A DNA stretch of 39,731 nt from Collinsella sp. (GCA_022720335.1 JAIHVJ010000003.1:1-39731); one strand, 5' to 3'. Shown: positions 7,319 to 17,363, numbered from the stretch's first letter. The notes: generated by a model not told the origin, from the letters alone. Numbers and translations: made by a program.

Positions 7319-8341
7319 ATGGCACAGGAAGCGACCGCCAGCGAGCAAAAGAAATTCAAGGTACCGCGCATCCCGGGCGACATCATGATCTATCCGATGA
7401 TCGTCGGCCTTTTGCTCAATACCTTCTGCCCGCAGGTCTTTGAGGTCGGCGGCTTCTTTACGGCTGCCTGCCGCGGCGGCTCCAACACCATCGTTGCCGC
7501 GATCTTGCTGTTCGTGGGCGCCGGCATCAGCTTTAAGTCCACGCCGGGCGCCATCAAGACCGGCATCGTCGTGCTGATTCCTAAGCTTGTAGTGGCAGCC
7601 GCGCTGGGTCTGGGCGTCGCGTACTTCTTTAACGATAACTTTTTAGGCCTGAGCTCGGTTTCCATCATCGGCGGCATTACGTTTTGCAACATGGCGCTCT
7701 ATACGGGCATCATGGGCGAGTTCGGCGATGAGTCCGAGCAGGGCGCTGTCGGTATCCTGTTCTTTACGGCCGGCCCCGCCGTCACGATGATCATCCTTGG
7801 TGTTTCGGGTCTCGCCAACATCCCCGTCGGCACCATCATCGGATCCATCCTGCCGCTTGTTATCGGCATGGTCCTGGGCAACTTGTTCCCGTTTATCAAG
7901 AACCTGCTGGTTCCCGGCGCCAATCCCGCGATCGCTGTAATTGGTTTTCAGCTCGGTGCGTCCATGAGCCTTTCGAGCTTCATCGCCGGTGGCATTTCGG
8001 GCATCCTGCTGGGCCTCATCACGCTCTTTATCGTCGGTCCCATTACCTTTGCCTTCGAGCGCCTGTGTGGCGGCAATGGTAAGGCGGCTGTGGCATGTTC
8101 CACCATTGCCGGCACGGCCATGACCACGCCGGTCGCCCTCGCCGAGGTCGCTCCGCGCTATGCCGAGCTTGCGCCCACCGCGTATGCGCAGATCGCCACT
8201 GCCGTCATCATCACGGCAATCATGGCCCCGATTCTGACCGGCTGGGTCGATAAGAAGTTCTGCCAGAGCAAGGAAGACCTGTCGCCTGCCGGTGTCGAGG
8301 CCATCGAGGAGGCTGTCGCGGCCGACATCGATGGCGAGTAG
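7319..8341 (+). CDS. kdgT: 2-keto-3-deoxygluconate permease (KdgT family)
   Basis: 340 residues starting at ATG 7319 behind GGGGG. About ten transmembrane helices fill residues 20-320. Recognisable KdgT segments are VPRIPGDIMIYPMIVGLLLN near the start, GGITFCNMALYTGIMGEFGDESE in the middle, and IAGTAMTTPVALAEVAP towards the C-terminus. The family imports 2-keto-3-deoxygluconate, a pectin/uronate degradation intermediate, by proton symport. No kdgK, kdgA or uronate genes are in the window, so the substrate is by family only. Monocistronic, ending before an inverted repeat at 8387. Confidence 0.88.
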   Translation: MAQEATASEQKKFKVPRIPGDIMIYPMIVGLLLNTFCPQVFEVGGFFTAACRGGSNTIVAAILLFVGAGISFKSTPGAIKTGIVVLIPKLVVAAALGLGVAYFFNDNFLGLSSVSIIGGITFCNMALYTGIMGEFGDESEQGAVGILFFTAGPAVTMIILGVSGLANIPVGTIIGSILPLVIGMVLGNLFPFIKNLLVPGANPAIAVIGFQLGASMSLSSFIAGGISGILLGLITLFIVGPITFAFERLCGGNGKAAVACSTIAGTAMTTPVALAEVAPRYAELAPTAYAQIATAVIITAIMAPILTGWVDKKFCQSKEDLSPAGVEAIEEAVAADIDGE

Positions 8342-8386
8342 CAATCGATACCCATCAATGATTCCGGCGTGCAACTCGCGCCGTTT

Positions 8387-8430
8387 GAGCGCCCGAACGA
8401 GAGCTGTCTTGCAGTGACGTTCGGGCGCTC
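8387..8430 (+). terminator. 13-bp perfect inverted repeat after kdgT
   Basis: GAGCGCCCGAACG (8387-8399) and its exact complement (8418-8430) flank an 18-base loop. It starts 46 bases after the kdgT stop and is followed by TGCTATTATT, so it is a plausible terminator though it lacks a clean T-run. Two smaller inverted repeats (8441-8465 CCCCTT/AAGGGG, and ATTGCCC/GGGCGAT around 8470-8496) lie further towards the GGDEF gene and could form its leader structure. Confidence 0.55.
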
Positions 8431-8529
8431 TGCTATTATTCCCCTTACCCCTGCGGAGAAAGGGGCGTTTATTGCCCAGACACGAATCGGGCGATTCTGA
8501 CCACTTGGATATTGAAGGGAGGGCGTCTA

Positions 8530-9672
8530 GTGGTTAAGGCACTCAAGATTGAGATATTCCTGCTATGCATGATTGTTCTTATCGGGCTTGCCGTACGAAG
8601 CCGTCGCTCCCTGTTCTCGAGCACCCAGCAGCTTTTGTTTAGCATGCTGGGCTACACGTCTGCTGCCTACATTTTCTTCGATATGATCTGGACGCTTTCG
8701 GATGGTGTGGACGGCACGTTGGGCATTGCAGCCAACTGGATTTCCAACGCGGTTTCGTTTTCGCTCTTCGCCATCGCGTGTCTCATTTGGTTTATCTATT
8801 CCGAGACGATGCAGGGTTCTCACCTTGTGACCTCGCGCTATAGGGTGGTGCTTGTAACGTTGCCTACGGCTCTGGTGGTCGTGCTGCCTTTTACCAGTTA
8901 CTGGACGCACGCCCTGTTCTATATCGATTCGCAGGGCGTGTATCGTCGCGGCTTTGCCTATATGATCCAGCCCATTGTCAGCTACTGTTACGTTATACAT
9001 ACGTCCCTGCATGCGTTTGTGCAATCTCGCAGGGTCGAGAGCCTGCAGACGAAGGCTATCTATCGAACCTTAGCATTTTTCGCCATTCCGGCCCTGGTGG
9101 GCGGTACCTTTCAGATCGTATACTCGGTGCCTGGCCTTTGTGTCGGCATAATGATTAGCATGTTGCTGCTCTATATCATCTGCCAGGAGCAGCTCATCTC
9201 GACCGACCCGTTGACTGGCCTCAACAATCGCAACCGTTTTGAGACCTATATGCTGTCGCTCTTCTCAAATGTTGGTCATACGGACGATGTGTATCTTCTC
9301 ATGATGGACGCTGACGGCTTTAAGCAGATTAACGATCGCTATGGACATGTGGAGGGTGATTATGCTCTTCAGGTCTTATCTGCTGCGCTCAAAAAGGTCT
9401 GCACGGCGTCTGGCAGCTTTATCGCACGTTATGGCGGCGATGAGTTCGTAGTCCTTCAAAAGGCGGCAGCGGAACAGGACATCATACGTCTGTGCGCGGC
9501 AATCAACGACGAGCTCGCGCGCGCCGAGGTGCCGTATCTGTTGCGGATGTCCATCGGCTACGCACGGGTCGGTGACGGCGTCGATACCTGGCAAGACTTG
9601 CTTCGCGCTGCCGACGCGGAGCTCTACCGCGTCAAGGCCGAGAAAAAGAAGGCCGGCGTCCAGATACGCTAG
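8530..9672 (+). CDS. Membrane-bound GGDEF protein, predicted diguanylate cyclase
   Basis: GTG 8530 is chosen because GAAGGGAGGG ends seven bases upstream; this gives 380 residues. Residues about 5-220 contain roughly seven transmembrane helices, resembling a 7TM sensory module rather than a solute transporter. Residues about 222-380 are a GGDEF domain: STDPLTGLNNRN, MMDADGFKQINDRYGHVEGD and the active-site signature GGDEF at 302-306 are intact, so c-di-GMP synthesis from two GTP is expected at the inner membrane. The RxxD inhibitory site that usually precedes GGDEF by five residues is absent (the equivalent segment is GSFIARY), suggesting no product inhibition. Monocistronic. The sensed signal is unknown. 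Confidence 0.88.
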   Translation: MVKALKIEIFLLCMIVLIGLAVRSRRSLFSSTQQLLFSMLGYTSAAYIFFDMIWTLSDGVDGTLGIAANWISNAVSFSLFAIACLIWFIYSETMQGSHLVTSRYRVVLVTLPTALVVVLPFTSYWTHALFYIDSQGVYRRGFAYMIQPIVSYCYVIHTSLHAFVQSRRVESLQTKAIYRTLAFFAIPALVGGTFQIVYSVPGLCVGIMISMLLLYIICQEQLISTDPLTGLNNRNRFETYMLSLFSNVGHTDDVYLLMMDADGFKQINDRYGHVEGDYALQVLSAALKKVCTASGSFIARYGGDEFVVLQKAAAEQDIIRLCAAINDELARAEVPYLLRMSIGYARVGDGVDTWQDLLRAADAELYRVKAEKKKAGVQIR

Positions 9673-9677
9673 GAAAA

Positions 9678-9704
9678 GGGCGCACGCTGGCGTGCGTGGC
9701 GCCC
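9678..9704 (-). terminator. Hairpin terminator between GGDEF gene and eamA
   Basis: GGGCGC/GCGCCC (9678-9683, 9699-9704) encloses a second stem CGCACGC-TG-GCGTGCG (9681-9696). The T-run follows on the minus strand (CCCTTTTCC), so it best serves transcripts of the leftward eamA gene, but the stem lies 5 bases after the GGDEF stop and probably acts in both directions. Confidence 0.6.
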
Positions 9705-9772
9705 CTCGGCTCACCGATGTACTCCATTAAGCTAAAGTATGTGAATCCCTTCTGCTAAATAAGGGCAGCTCG

Positions 9773-10708
9773 TTAGGCCTTTTTGGGCCTGTTGACGATG
9801 ATGATGCCGCTGCAGACCAACAGCAGGGCAACGATGACGGTAACGGGGCTCGTGCCAGCGCCCTCGCCGAGCAGCAGCGCGCTCAGCACCACACCAAAGA
9901 CGGGGTTCATAAACCCAAAGACCGAGACGCGGCTGACGGGGTTGACGGCAAGCAGGCGCGACCACAGCGAGTACGCGACGGCGGAAATGAGTGCCATATA
10001 AATGATGAGCGCGATGGCGGGGGCGATTTCGGTGGGGGACAACGTGCCGCCCATCAAAAACCCGATGGCGGTAAGGACCACGCCACCGACTAAAAACTGC
10101 CACCCGGCAAGCAAGACGCCGTCGTGCTCGCGCGAGAAGATGCCGATCAGGCAGGTCGATAGGGCGCCTGCAACAGTGGAAGCCAAGATAAAGCCCTCGC
10201 CGTCGAGCGTAAAGCCAAAGGTGCCGTCCGCGCCCGAAAGGTTGACGAGCGCGACGCCGGCAAAGCCCAGCGCACAGCCAAGCACCTTGGCCGTATTGAG
10301 CTTCTCGGTGTGAAATGCCAGGGCGGCAAAGAGGATTGCGAGGAAGTTGGCGCTGGCCTCGATGATGGAGCTCGACATGGCGCTGGCGCGCGAGAGGCCC
10401 AGATAGAAAAAGAAGTACTGCCCGATAGTCTGGAAGAGCGACAAGACAAAGATGGGCTTGATGTCGCGCGCTTGCGGTATGAGGGGGCGGCGTTGGGCCG
10501 CGCTCATCCCAACGATAACCAGGGCGCCGGCAAGCGTAAAGCGTAAACCTGCAAAGAGCAGCTGCGAAGCGCTATCGTGCGCTGGGATGCCAAAGAGCGC
10601 GTAGCCGATCTTGATGCAGGGAAAGGCCGATCCCCAGAGTGCACAGCAAACAAGACAGCCCAGGATGAGTCCGGGCAGGGTGGCGAGATACGGCTTGCGG
10701 CTTTCCAT
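9773..10708 (-). CDS. EamA/DMT-family metabolite exporter
   Basis: 311 residues from ATG at 10708 (MESRKPYLATL), with AGGAAGGA five bases upstream; the frame continues further upstream but has no better start. Ten transmembrane helices arranged as two EamA repeats: residues about 10-155 (including LWGSAFPCIKIGY and SSSIIEASANFLAILFA) and about 165-305 (YSLWSRLLAVNPVSRVSVFGFMNPVFG, the duplicated EamA signature near the end). Members export amino acids, drugs or metabolites; the substrate cannot be inferred. It lies downstream of purL on the same strand but is separated by a strong terminator (10731-10770), so it has its own promoter. Confidence 0.88.
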   Translation of the reverse strand: MESRKPYLATLPGLILGCLVCCALWGSAFPCIKIGYALFGIPAHDSASQLLFAGLRFTLAGALVIVGMSAAQRRPLIPQARDIKPIFVLSLFQTIGQYFFFYLGLSRASAMSSSIIEASANFLAILFAALAFHTEKLNTAKVLGCALGFAGVALVNLSGADGTFGFTLDGEGFILASTVAGALSTCLIGIFSREHDGVLLAGWQFLVGGVVLTAIGFLMGGTLSPTEIAPAIALIIYMALISAVAYSLWSRLLAVNPVSRVSVFGFMNPVFGVVLSALLLGEGAGTSPVTVIVALLLVCSGIIIVNRPKKA

Positions 10709-10730
10709 GATGTCCTTCCTACATGCGCGA

Positions 10731-10770
10731 AGTAAAAAAGAACCCGCCACCGGATGTGTCGGTGGCGGGT
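10731..10770 (-). terminator. Intrinsic terminator of purL
   Basis: ACCCGCCACCG (10742-10752) and its exact complement (10760-10770) form an 11-bp stem with a 7-base loop, followed on the minus strand by TTCTTTTTTACTT. It begins 37 bases beyond the purL stop and also marks the upstream limit of eamA. Confidence 0.9.
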
Positions 10771-10807
10771 GTTGTTACCCGAAGGGATTGTACCTGATGG
10801 GAAAGGT

Positions 10808-13800
10808 TTAAGCGAAGTAGGCCACGCCGCTCTCAAAGATCGGCATGAACTTATCGCCGGGGACATGCTCGGGCACGTTGCGGTACAGGTTGTCGCCGCG
10901 ACGCTCGGCATGGCCCATCTTGCCCAGGACGCGGCCGTCGGGGCTCGTGATGCCCTCGATGGCGAGTGCGGAGCCGTTGGGGTTGACGGAAAGATCCATG
11001 CTGGGCTTGGCGTCTTCGCCCACGTACTGCGTGGCGACCTGGCCGTTGGCGATCAGCTGGGCGAGCACTTCGTCGTTGGCGACAAAGCGGCCCTCGCCGT
11101 GGCTGATGGCGACGGTGTAGGGGTCATCTAGGCTGCACTGCGACAGCCACGGGGACAAGTTGGACGAGATGCGGGTGCGCACCAGACGGCTCTGGTGGCG
11201 GCCGATGGTGTTGAACGTCAACGTGGGCGCATCGGGTGTGGCGTCGACGATGTCGCCGTAGGGCACCAGGCCGAGCTTGATCAGGGCCTGGAAGCCGTTG
11301 CAGATGCCCAGCATCAGGCCATCGCGGGCCTTGAGCAGGTCGCGGACTGCCTCGGTGACCTCGGGAGCGCGGAAGAACGCCGTGATGAACTTGGCGGAGC
11401 CGTCGGGCTCGTCGCCGCCCGAGAAGCCGCCGGGGATCATGACGATCTGGCTTGCACGGATGCGGCGGGCAAGCTCGTGGGTGCTCTCGGCGACGGCCTC
11501 GGGCGTGAGGTTGTTGATCACGAAGGTGTCGGCTTCGGCACCGGCTGCGCGGAAGGCACGTGCGCTGTCGTACTCACAGTTGTTGCCGGGGAACACGGGG
11601 ATGATCACGCGCGGACGGGCGATCTTGGCGCCGCTGTACACGTGGATGTCCTTGGCACGGAAGTCGATGGTCTCGACCTCGGGGGTCTCGTCGGCGCTGC
11701 GGTAGGCAAAGACGCCCTCGATGCCGCTCTCCCAGGCCTCCTGGAGCTCGGAGAGCTCGATGACCTCGGAGCCGGTGTCGATGACATAGCCCTCGACGGT
11801 GGTGCCCAGGGGCTCGACGACAACGCCGTCGGCGACCTCGGGCAGCTCGGCGTCCTCGGCGAGCTCGACGATAAAGCTGCCGTAGAGCGGGGTGAAGAGG
11901 CTCTCTACGTCTACATCATCGGCAAGCTCGATGCCGATCTGGTTACCGACGCACATCTTAAAGAGGCTCTCGGCGCCGCAGCCGTAGCCGGGCGTGGAGA
12001 TGGCCAGGGCGTTGCCGGTAGCAGTGAGCGCCTCGACGGCGTCAAACGCGGCGAGCAGCTGCTGAGCGTCGGGACGGTAGTCCTCGCCATAGGTAGCGGG
12101 GGCGATGCGGACGACGCGGTGCGTGAGGCCCTTGAACTCGGGCGAGACGGCACGGGCGGCTCTGCCCACGGCGACGGCGAAGCTGATCAGGGTCGGCGGA
12201 ACGTTGAGCTCGCCGGCCTCGTCCTCAAACGAGCCGCTCATGGAGTCCTTGCCACCGATGGCGCCGGCACCCAGGTCGACTTGGGCCATGAGGGCGCCCA
12301 AGACGGCTGCCGTGGGCTTGCCCCAGCGCTCGGCCTCGGTGCGCAGACGCTCGAAGTACTCCTGGAAGGAGAGATAGGCGCGCTTGTGCTCAAAGCCGGC
12401 AGCCACGAGCTTGGCGATGGACTCGACCACGGACAGGTAGGCGCCCGCAAACTGGTCGGCCTCCATCAGATAGGGGTTGAAGCCCCATGCCATGGCACTC
12501 GCCGTGGTGGTCTCGCCGTCCACGGGGAACTTGGCGACCATGGCCGAGCTGGGGGTGAGCTGCGTCTTGCCGCCAAAGGGCATGAGCACGGTCGCGGCGC
12601 CGATGGTGGAGTCGAAGCGCTCGGAAAGGCCCTTGTTGGAAGCGACGTTGAGGTCGGTGACAAGCGAGGTCATGCGCTCGGCAAGCGTGGTGCCGGCCCA
12701 GCTGGGCTGCCACACGCTGCGGGCGCATACGTGGGCGATCTGGTGCTTGGGCGCGCCGTTGGAGTTGAGGAACTCGCGGGATAGGTCGACGATGGCGACA
12801 CCGTTCCAGGCCATGCGCATGCGCGGCTCGGCGGTAACCTCGGCGATAACGGTCGCCTCGAGGTTCTCCTCGGCGGCGTAGCCCATGAACTCCTCGACGT
12901 CACCGTCGGCGACGGCGCAGGCCATACGCTCCTGGGACTCGGAGATAGCGAGCTCGGTGCCGTCCAGGCCGTCGTACTTCTTGGTCACGGTATCAAGGTC
13001 GACATACAGGCCGTCGGCAAGCTCGCCCACGGCGACCGAGACACCGCCGGCGCCAAAGTCGTTGCAGCGCTTGATCAGACGGCAGGCATCGCCGCGGCGG
13101 AACAGGCGCTGCAGCTTGCGCTCGACCGGGGCGTTGCCCTTCTGGACCTCGGCACCCGAGGTCTCGATGGACTCGGTGTTCTGGGTCTTGGAGGAGCCGG
13201 TGGCGCCACCGATGCCATCGCGGCCGGTGCGGCCGCCCAGCAGGATGATCTTGTCGGTGGGGGCGGGGCACTCGCGACGAACGTGGTTTGCCGGGGTAGC
13301 GCCCACGACGGCGCCAACCTCCATGCGCTTGGCCACGTAACCGGGGTGATAGAGTTCGTTGACCTGACCGGTGGCAAGGCCGATCTGGTTGCCGTAGCTG
13401 GAGTAGCCGGCGGCGGCAGTGGTCACGAGCTTGCGCTGCGGCAGCTTGCCCTCGAGCGTCTCGGAAACCGGGACGGTGGGGTCGCCGGCACCGGTGACGC
13501 GCATGGCCTGATACACATAGCTGCGGCCCGAGAGCGGGTCACGGATAGCGCCGCCCACGCAGGTGGCGGCACCGCCGAAGGGCTCGATCTCGGTCGGGTG
13601 GTTGTGGGTCTCGTTCTTAAAGAGGAACAGCCAGTCCTGGTCCTCGCCATCGACATCGACCTTCACCTTGACGGTGCAGGCGTTGATCTCCTCGGACTCA
13701 TCGACATCGGTCATTACGCCGGTCTTCTTAAGGTACTTAGCGCCGATGGTGCCCATGTCCATGAGGCAGACGGGCTTGGCGTCGCGGCCGAGTTCGTGGC

Positions 13801-14554
13801 GCATCTCCATGTAGCGGTCGAAGGCCTGCTGCACCACGGCGTCGTCGATCGTCACGTCATCCAGGACGGTGCCGAAGGTGGTGTGGCGGCAGTGGTCGGA
13901 CCAGTAGGTGTCGATCACGCGGATCTCGGTGATGGTGGGGTCGCGATCCTCATCGCGGAAGTATTGCTGGCAGAAGGCGATGTCCGCCTCGTCCATGGCA
14001 AGGCCGCGGTCGGCGATGAAGGCGGCAAGGCCGGCCTCGTCGAGCTCGCGGAAACCGTCGAGCACCTCGACGGGCTGGGGTTCGGGGGTCTCCATGTGCA
14101 GCGTCTCGGGCAGGTCGAGCGAGGCGATGCGGGCCTCGACGGGGTTTACCACGTAGTGCTTGATGGCCTCGATGGCGGCCTCGTCCAAGTCGCCCGAGAT
14201 CATATAGACCTTGGCGGAGCGCACGGCGGGGCGCTCGCCCTGGCTGATGAGCTGCACGCACTCGCTGGCGGAGTCGGCGCGCTGGTCAAACTGGCCAGGC
14301 AGGAATTCGACGGCAAAGACGGCGCCATCGCTTGCGGGGAGCTCGTCATAGGTCACATCGACCTGGGGCTCGCTAAAGACGGTCGGGACGCAAGAGCGGA
14401 AGAGCTCCTCGTCGATGCCCTCGACGTCGTAGCGGTTGATGATCCTCAGGGCCTCGATGCCCTGAATGCCGAGAATCTCGGTCAGCTCGCCCTTGAGCTG
14501 CTGAGCCTCGACGTCGAACCCGGGTTTCTTCTCCACGTAGATACGAGAGACCAT
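10808..14554 (-). CDS. purL: Phosphoribosylformylglycinamidine synthase, single-chain large form
   Basis: 1248 residues from ATG at 14554 (MVSRIYVEKKPGFDVEAQQL), with AGGAA just upstream; the frame extends to 14662 but that part has no start signal. Catalyses ATP- and glutamine-dependent conversion of FGAR to FGAM in purine synthesis. Visible features: YWSDHCRHTTF and NETHNHPTEIEPFGGAATC in the first synthase half, a second half with GKDSMSGSFEDE, and a C-terminal class I glutamine amidotransferase domain (from about residue 1015) with the nucleophile C1085 in LGICNGFQAL and IPGGFSGGDE. Length and domain order match the large one-piece enzyme of clostridia, not the Bacillus PurS/Q/L set. No other pur genes are nearby. 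Plus-strand frames across this gene are shadows. Confidence 0.96.
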   Translation of the reverse strand: MVSRIYVEKKPGFDVEAQQLKGELTEILGIQGIEALRIINRYDVEGIDEELFRSCVPTVFSEPQVDVTYDELPASDGAVFAVEFLPGQFDQRADSASECVQLISQGERPAVRSAKVYMISGDLDEAAIEAIKHYVVNPVEARIASLDLPETLHMETPEPQPVEVLDGFRELDEAGLAAFIADRGLAMDEADIAFCQQYFRDEDRDPTITEIRVIDTYWSDHCRHTTFGTVLDDVTIDDAVVQQAFDRYMEMRHELGRDAKPVCLMDMGTIGAKYLKKTGVMTDVDESEEINACTVKVKVDVDGEDQDWLFLFKNETHNHPTEIEPFGGAATCVGGAIRDPLSGRSYVYQAMRVTGAGDPTVPVSETLEGKLPQRKLVTTAAAGYSSYGNQIGLATGQVNELYHPGYVAKRMEVGAVVGATPANHVRRECPAPTDKIILLGGRTGRDGIGGATGSSKTQNTESIETSGAEVQKGNAPVERKLQRLFRRGDACRLIKRCNDFGAGGVSVAVGELADGLYVDLDTVTKKYDGLDGTELAISESQERMACAVADGDVEEFMGYAAEENLEATVIAEVTAEPRMRMAWNGVAIVDLSREFLNSNGAPKHQIAHVCARSVWQPSWAGTTLAERMTSLVTDLNVASNKGLSERFDSTIGAATVLMPFGGKTQLTPSSAMVAKFPVDGETTTASAMAWGFNPYLMEADQFAGAYLSVVESIAKLVAAGFEHKRAYLSFQEYFERLRTEAERWGKPTAAVLGALMAQVDLGAGAIGGKDSMSGSFEDEAGELNVPPTLISFAVAVGRAARAVSPEFKGLTHRVVRIAPATYGEDYRPDAQQLLAAFDAVEALTATGNALAISTPGYGCGAESLFKMCVGNQIGIELADDVDVESLFTPLYGSFIVELAEDAELPEVADGVVVEPLGTTVEGYVIDTGSEVIELSELQEAWESGIEGVFAYRSADETPEVETIDFRAKDIHVYSGAKIARPRVIIPVFPGNNCEYDSARAFRAAGAEADTFVINNLTPEAVAESTHELARRIRASQIVMIPGGFSGGDEPDGSAKFITAFFRAPEVTEAVRDLLKARDGLMLGICNGFQALIKLGLVPYGDIVDATPDAPTLTFNTIGRHQSRLVRTRISSNLSPWLSQCSLDDPYTVAISHGEGRFVANDEVLAQLIANGQVATQYVGEDAKPSMDLSVNPNGSALAIEGITSPDGRVLGKMGHAERRGDNLYRNVPEHVPGDKFMPIFESGVAYFA

Positions 14555-14702
14555 TGGTTCCTGCCTTCCTGATCGGTTGGGCGTACGGTACGGTATGCGG
14601 CAGCGGTCGGTTTGCGGGGCAAGCCTCGCGGTCGCCTTGAGCCACATGTTTGTAAACGTCACTATGATACGACAGCTCGCGGCGCGTAGAGGACGGCGAG
14701 GG

Positions 14703-14711
14703 TGCTACAGT
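14703..14711 (+). promoter_or_regulatory. Possible extended -10 for the antiporter gene
   Basis: TG-C-TACAGT matches an extended -10 (TGnTATAAT-like), placed 28 bases before the start codon. No good -35 is seen, which is normal for extended -10 promoters. A similar GCTACANT box precedes other genes in this window (MBL gene, transglutaminase gene). Confidence 0.4.
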
Positions 14712-14738
14712 GAAGCTCAAACAAGAGAAAGGCATCAC

Positions 14739-16301
14739 ATGGCATTCGTTTCTCTCGCCATCATCGCGCTCGTGGCCTTTGCGAGTCCCTTTATCGCCTC
14801 GGCAATTCCCGGAAAGCCCGTTCCCGAGACGGTCTTTTTGCTCGTGTTCGGCGCGGTGCTGGGTCCGCATATGCTCGGCATCATCCATGTGGACGCCGAG
14901 GTCTCGCTCGTGTCCGAGCTCGGCTTGGCCTTTTTGTTCCTGCTCGCCGGTTTTGAGATCGACCCCAAGAACATCACGGGCGTCGAGGGGCGCTATGGCA
15001 TGGCGACGTGGGTCGTCACGTTTGGCATCGCCTGGCTTGCCGTGCGCTTTACGCCGTGGTTCTCGGTCAGCCATTTCGACGGCATCGCCGTGACGCTCGC
15101 GCTTACCTCGACGGCGCTCGGCACGCTCGTGCCCATCATGCGCGAGCGCTCGCTTACCGGCACACGCGTGGGCGATTCGATTCTCGCGTACGGTACCTGG
15201 GGCGAGCTTGGCCCCGTGCTTGCCATGTCGGTGCTGCTCTCTGCGCGCACCGGCATTCAGACACTCGTGATCTTGGGTCTGTTTGCGGTGGTCTGCGTGC
15301 TGCTGGCCGTGGTCCCGAGCCGCTCCAAGCGCGTCGGCAGCCGCTTCTTTGCGTTTGTCGAGGAGCGCGCCGATACCACATCGCAGACCTTCGTGCGCTT
15401 GACGGTTCTCATCCTGGTCACGCTCGTGGCGTTCTCGGCCATCTTCGATCTCGACATCGTGCTGGGCTCCTTTGCCGCCGGCTTTGTCCTGCGCTATATC
15501 ATCCCCGAGGGCAATCACACGCTCGAGACCAAGCTCGATGGTCTGGCCTACGGCTTTTTGATCCCCGTGTTCTTTACCGTGTCGGGCGCAAAGATCGACC
15601 TGACGGCTGTGGCATCGCGCCCCGGGCTGCTCGTGGGCTTTATCGTGGCGCTGCTCATCATCCGCGCCGTGCCCATTCTTGTCTCTATGAGCATCTGTCC
15701 CGAGACGCGCGATGTCTCGGCGTATGGCCGCATTACCGTGGCCCTGTACTGCACCACGGCGCTTCCGATCATCGTTGCCGTAACGAGTGTGGCCGTTAAC
15801 GCGGGGGCGCTTTCGCAAGACATTGCCTCGGTCATGGTTGCCGCCGGTGCCATCACGGTGTTTTTGATGCCGCTGCTCGCCCAACTCTTCTACCGCGTGA
15901 TCGACGCCGCGCCGGTTGCCGCCGTGGCGGAGGTTGCCGAGCATCCATCCGACGCGCTCGATATTCTGCGCGCCCATCACGATCTGGCGAGCTTGCTCGC
16001 GCGTGAGCACGAGTTGTTGACCTCGCACGGTCACGGCCGCGCACTCGACGGCGTGCCTACGATCGATACCATTGCCGATCGCCTTTCGGCCGAGGCGGCA
16101 AGCGAGCGCATCGATGCCCGTATCGTCGACGCCGCCCATTTGCTGGCCGAGAAGACCTATGGCGACGAGATCGACCCGTCCAAGCTCACCCCGCGCGAGC
16201 GCCGTCGCCTGGAGCGCGCCAAGCTCGCCGTGCACGAATACCGCCGCCGCATGCTGGAGCTCTACGCTAGAGAAGAAGCCGAGGACGACGACGGCAAGTA
16301 G
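14739..16301 (+). CDS. Cation:proton antiporter, CPA2 family
   Basis: 520 residues from ATG 14739 (MAFVSLAIIALVAF), with AGAGAAAGG upstream. About twelve helices span residues 1-385; FLLVFGAVLGPHMLG, LGLAFLFLLAGFEIDPKN and ALTSTALGTLVPIM are typical of Na+/H+ or K+/H+ exchangers (KefB/GerN type), with the conserved aspartate of the 'FEID' segment and a discontinuous helix region. Residues about 390-520 form a charged cytoplasmic tail rich in A, E, R and D (ending KLTPRERRRLERAKLAVHEY), without a recognisable TrkA-N/C domain, so gating differs from classical KefB. Divergent from purL over a 184-bp gap; an extended -10 (TGCTACAGT, 14703-14711) lies 28 bases before the start. Ion specificity unknown. 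Confidence 0.88.
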   Translation: MAFVSLAIIALVAFASPFIASAIPGKPVPETVFLLVFGAVLGPHMLGIIHVDAEVSLVSELGLAFLFLLAGFEIDPKNITGVEGRYGMATWVVTFGIAWLAVRFTPWFSVSHFDGIAVTLALTSTALGTLVPIMRERSLTGTRVGDSILAYGTWGELGPVLAMSVLLSARTGIQTLVILGLFAVVCVLLAVVPSRSKRVGSRFFAFVEERADTTSQTFVRLTVLILVTLVAFSAIFDLDIVLGSFAAGFVLRYIIPEGNHTLETKLDGLAYGFLIPVFFTVSGAKIDLTAVASRPGLLVGFIVALLIIRAVPILVSMSICPETRDVSAYGRITVALYCTTALPIIVAVTSVAVNAGALSQDIASVMVAAGAITVFLMPLLAQLFYRVIDAAPVAAVAEVAEHPSDALDILRAHHDLASLLAREHELLTSHGHGRALDGVPTIDTIADRLSAEAASERIDARIVDAAHLLAEKTYGDEIDPSKLTPRERRRLERAKLAVHEYRRRMLELYAREEAEDDDGK

Positions 16302-16340
16302 CAAGGAATACCGGGATACGGGTTCCGTCTAAATAAAGGA

Positions 16341-16380
16341 AGGCGCGCTGCCTGCAATCGATGCAGACAGTGCGCCTTTT
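16341..16380 (+). terminator. Intrinsic terminator of the antiporter gene
   Basis: AGGCGCgCTGcCTGCA, loop ATCGA, TGCAGaCAGtGCGCCT followed by TTTT. The long stem has two mismatches. It begins 40 bases after the antiporter stop and 42 bases from the end of the convergent SDR gene; the minus strand reads TTCCTTTA after the stem, so it may serve both. Confidence 0.85.
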
Positions 16381-16422
16381 GCGTAGGGCTCTGTAGAAGG
16401 CTGGGGCAAAAGCCTGTGACCC

Positions 16423-17172
<750 letters not shown>

Positions 17173-17245
17173 GGTGCCTCCATTCTTCGGGGGTGTGGAC
17201 ATACGCAGCACAGCATAGTGGCGGCCCAAAACGAGCGCGTTCGCC

Positions 17246-17282
17246 TATCGGTGAACGGTACCCCCGGTTGTCAATGAACGGT
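17246..17282 (-). promoter_or_regulatory. Possible promoter/operator of the SDR gene
   Basis: On the minus strand a perfect -35 TTGACA (17274-17269) is followed by only weak -10 candidates (CGATAG or GATAGG, 18-19 bases on). Two direct copies of TGAACGGT (plus strand 17252-17259 and 17275-17282, 23 bases apart, about two helical turns) flank the -35 and could be an operator. Confidence 0.35.
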
Positions 17283-17330
17283 CAAGTTGTTCAAACGCAA
17301 GGTACGCCGATGCGCCCCGAGCGCGCAAGT

Positions 17331-17363
17331 AAAAAGGCTCCCGTCCAAGACCGGACGGGAGCC
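17331..17363 (-). terminator. Intrinsic terminator of hom
   Basis: GGCTCCCGTCC (17336-17346) and its exact complement (17353-17363) form an 11-bp stem with a 6-base loop, followed on the minus strand by TTTTTACTT. Ends hom transcription 34 bases after its stop. Confidence 0.9.

Noticed and set aside
11195..14572. Two long plus-strand frames (11195-12784 and 13283-14572) opposite purL
   Set aside because: Antisense shadows of a GC-rich gene; repetitive low-complexity translations (many G, L, D, V), no ribosome binding site, and purL is unmistakable on the other strand.
14373..16304. 643-residue minus-strand frame opposite the antiporter gene
   Set aside because: Composition (very many H, R, D, Q) is typical of an antisense reading; the plus strand encodes a clear membrane antiporter.
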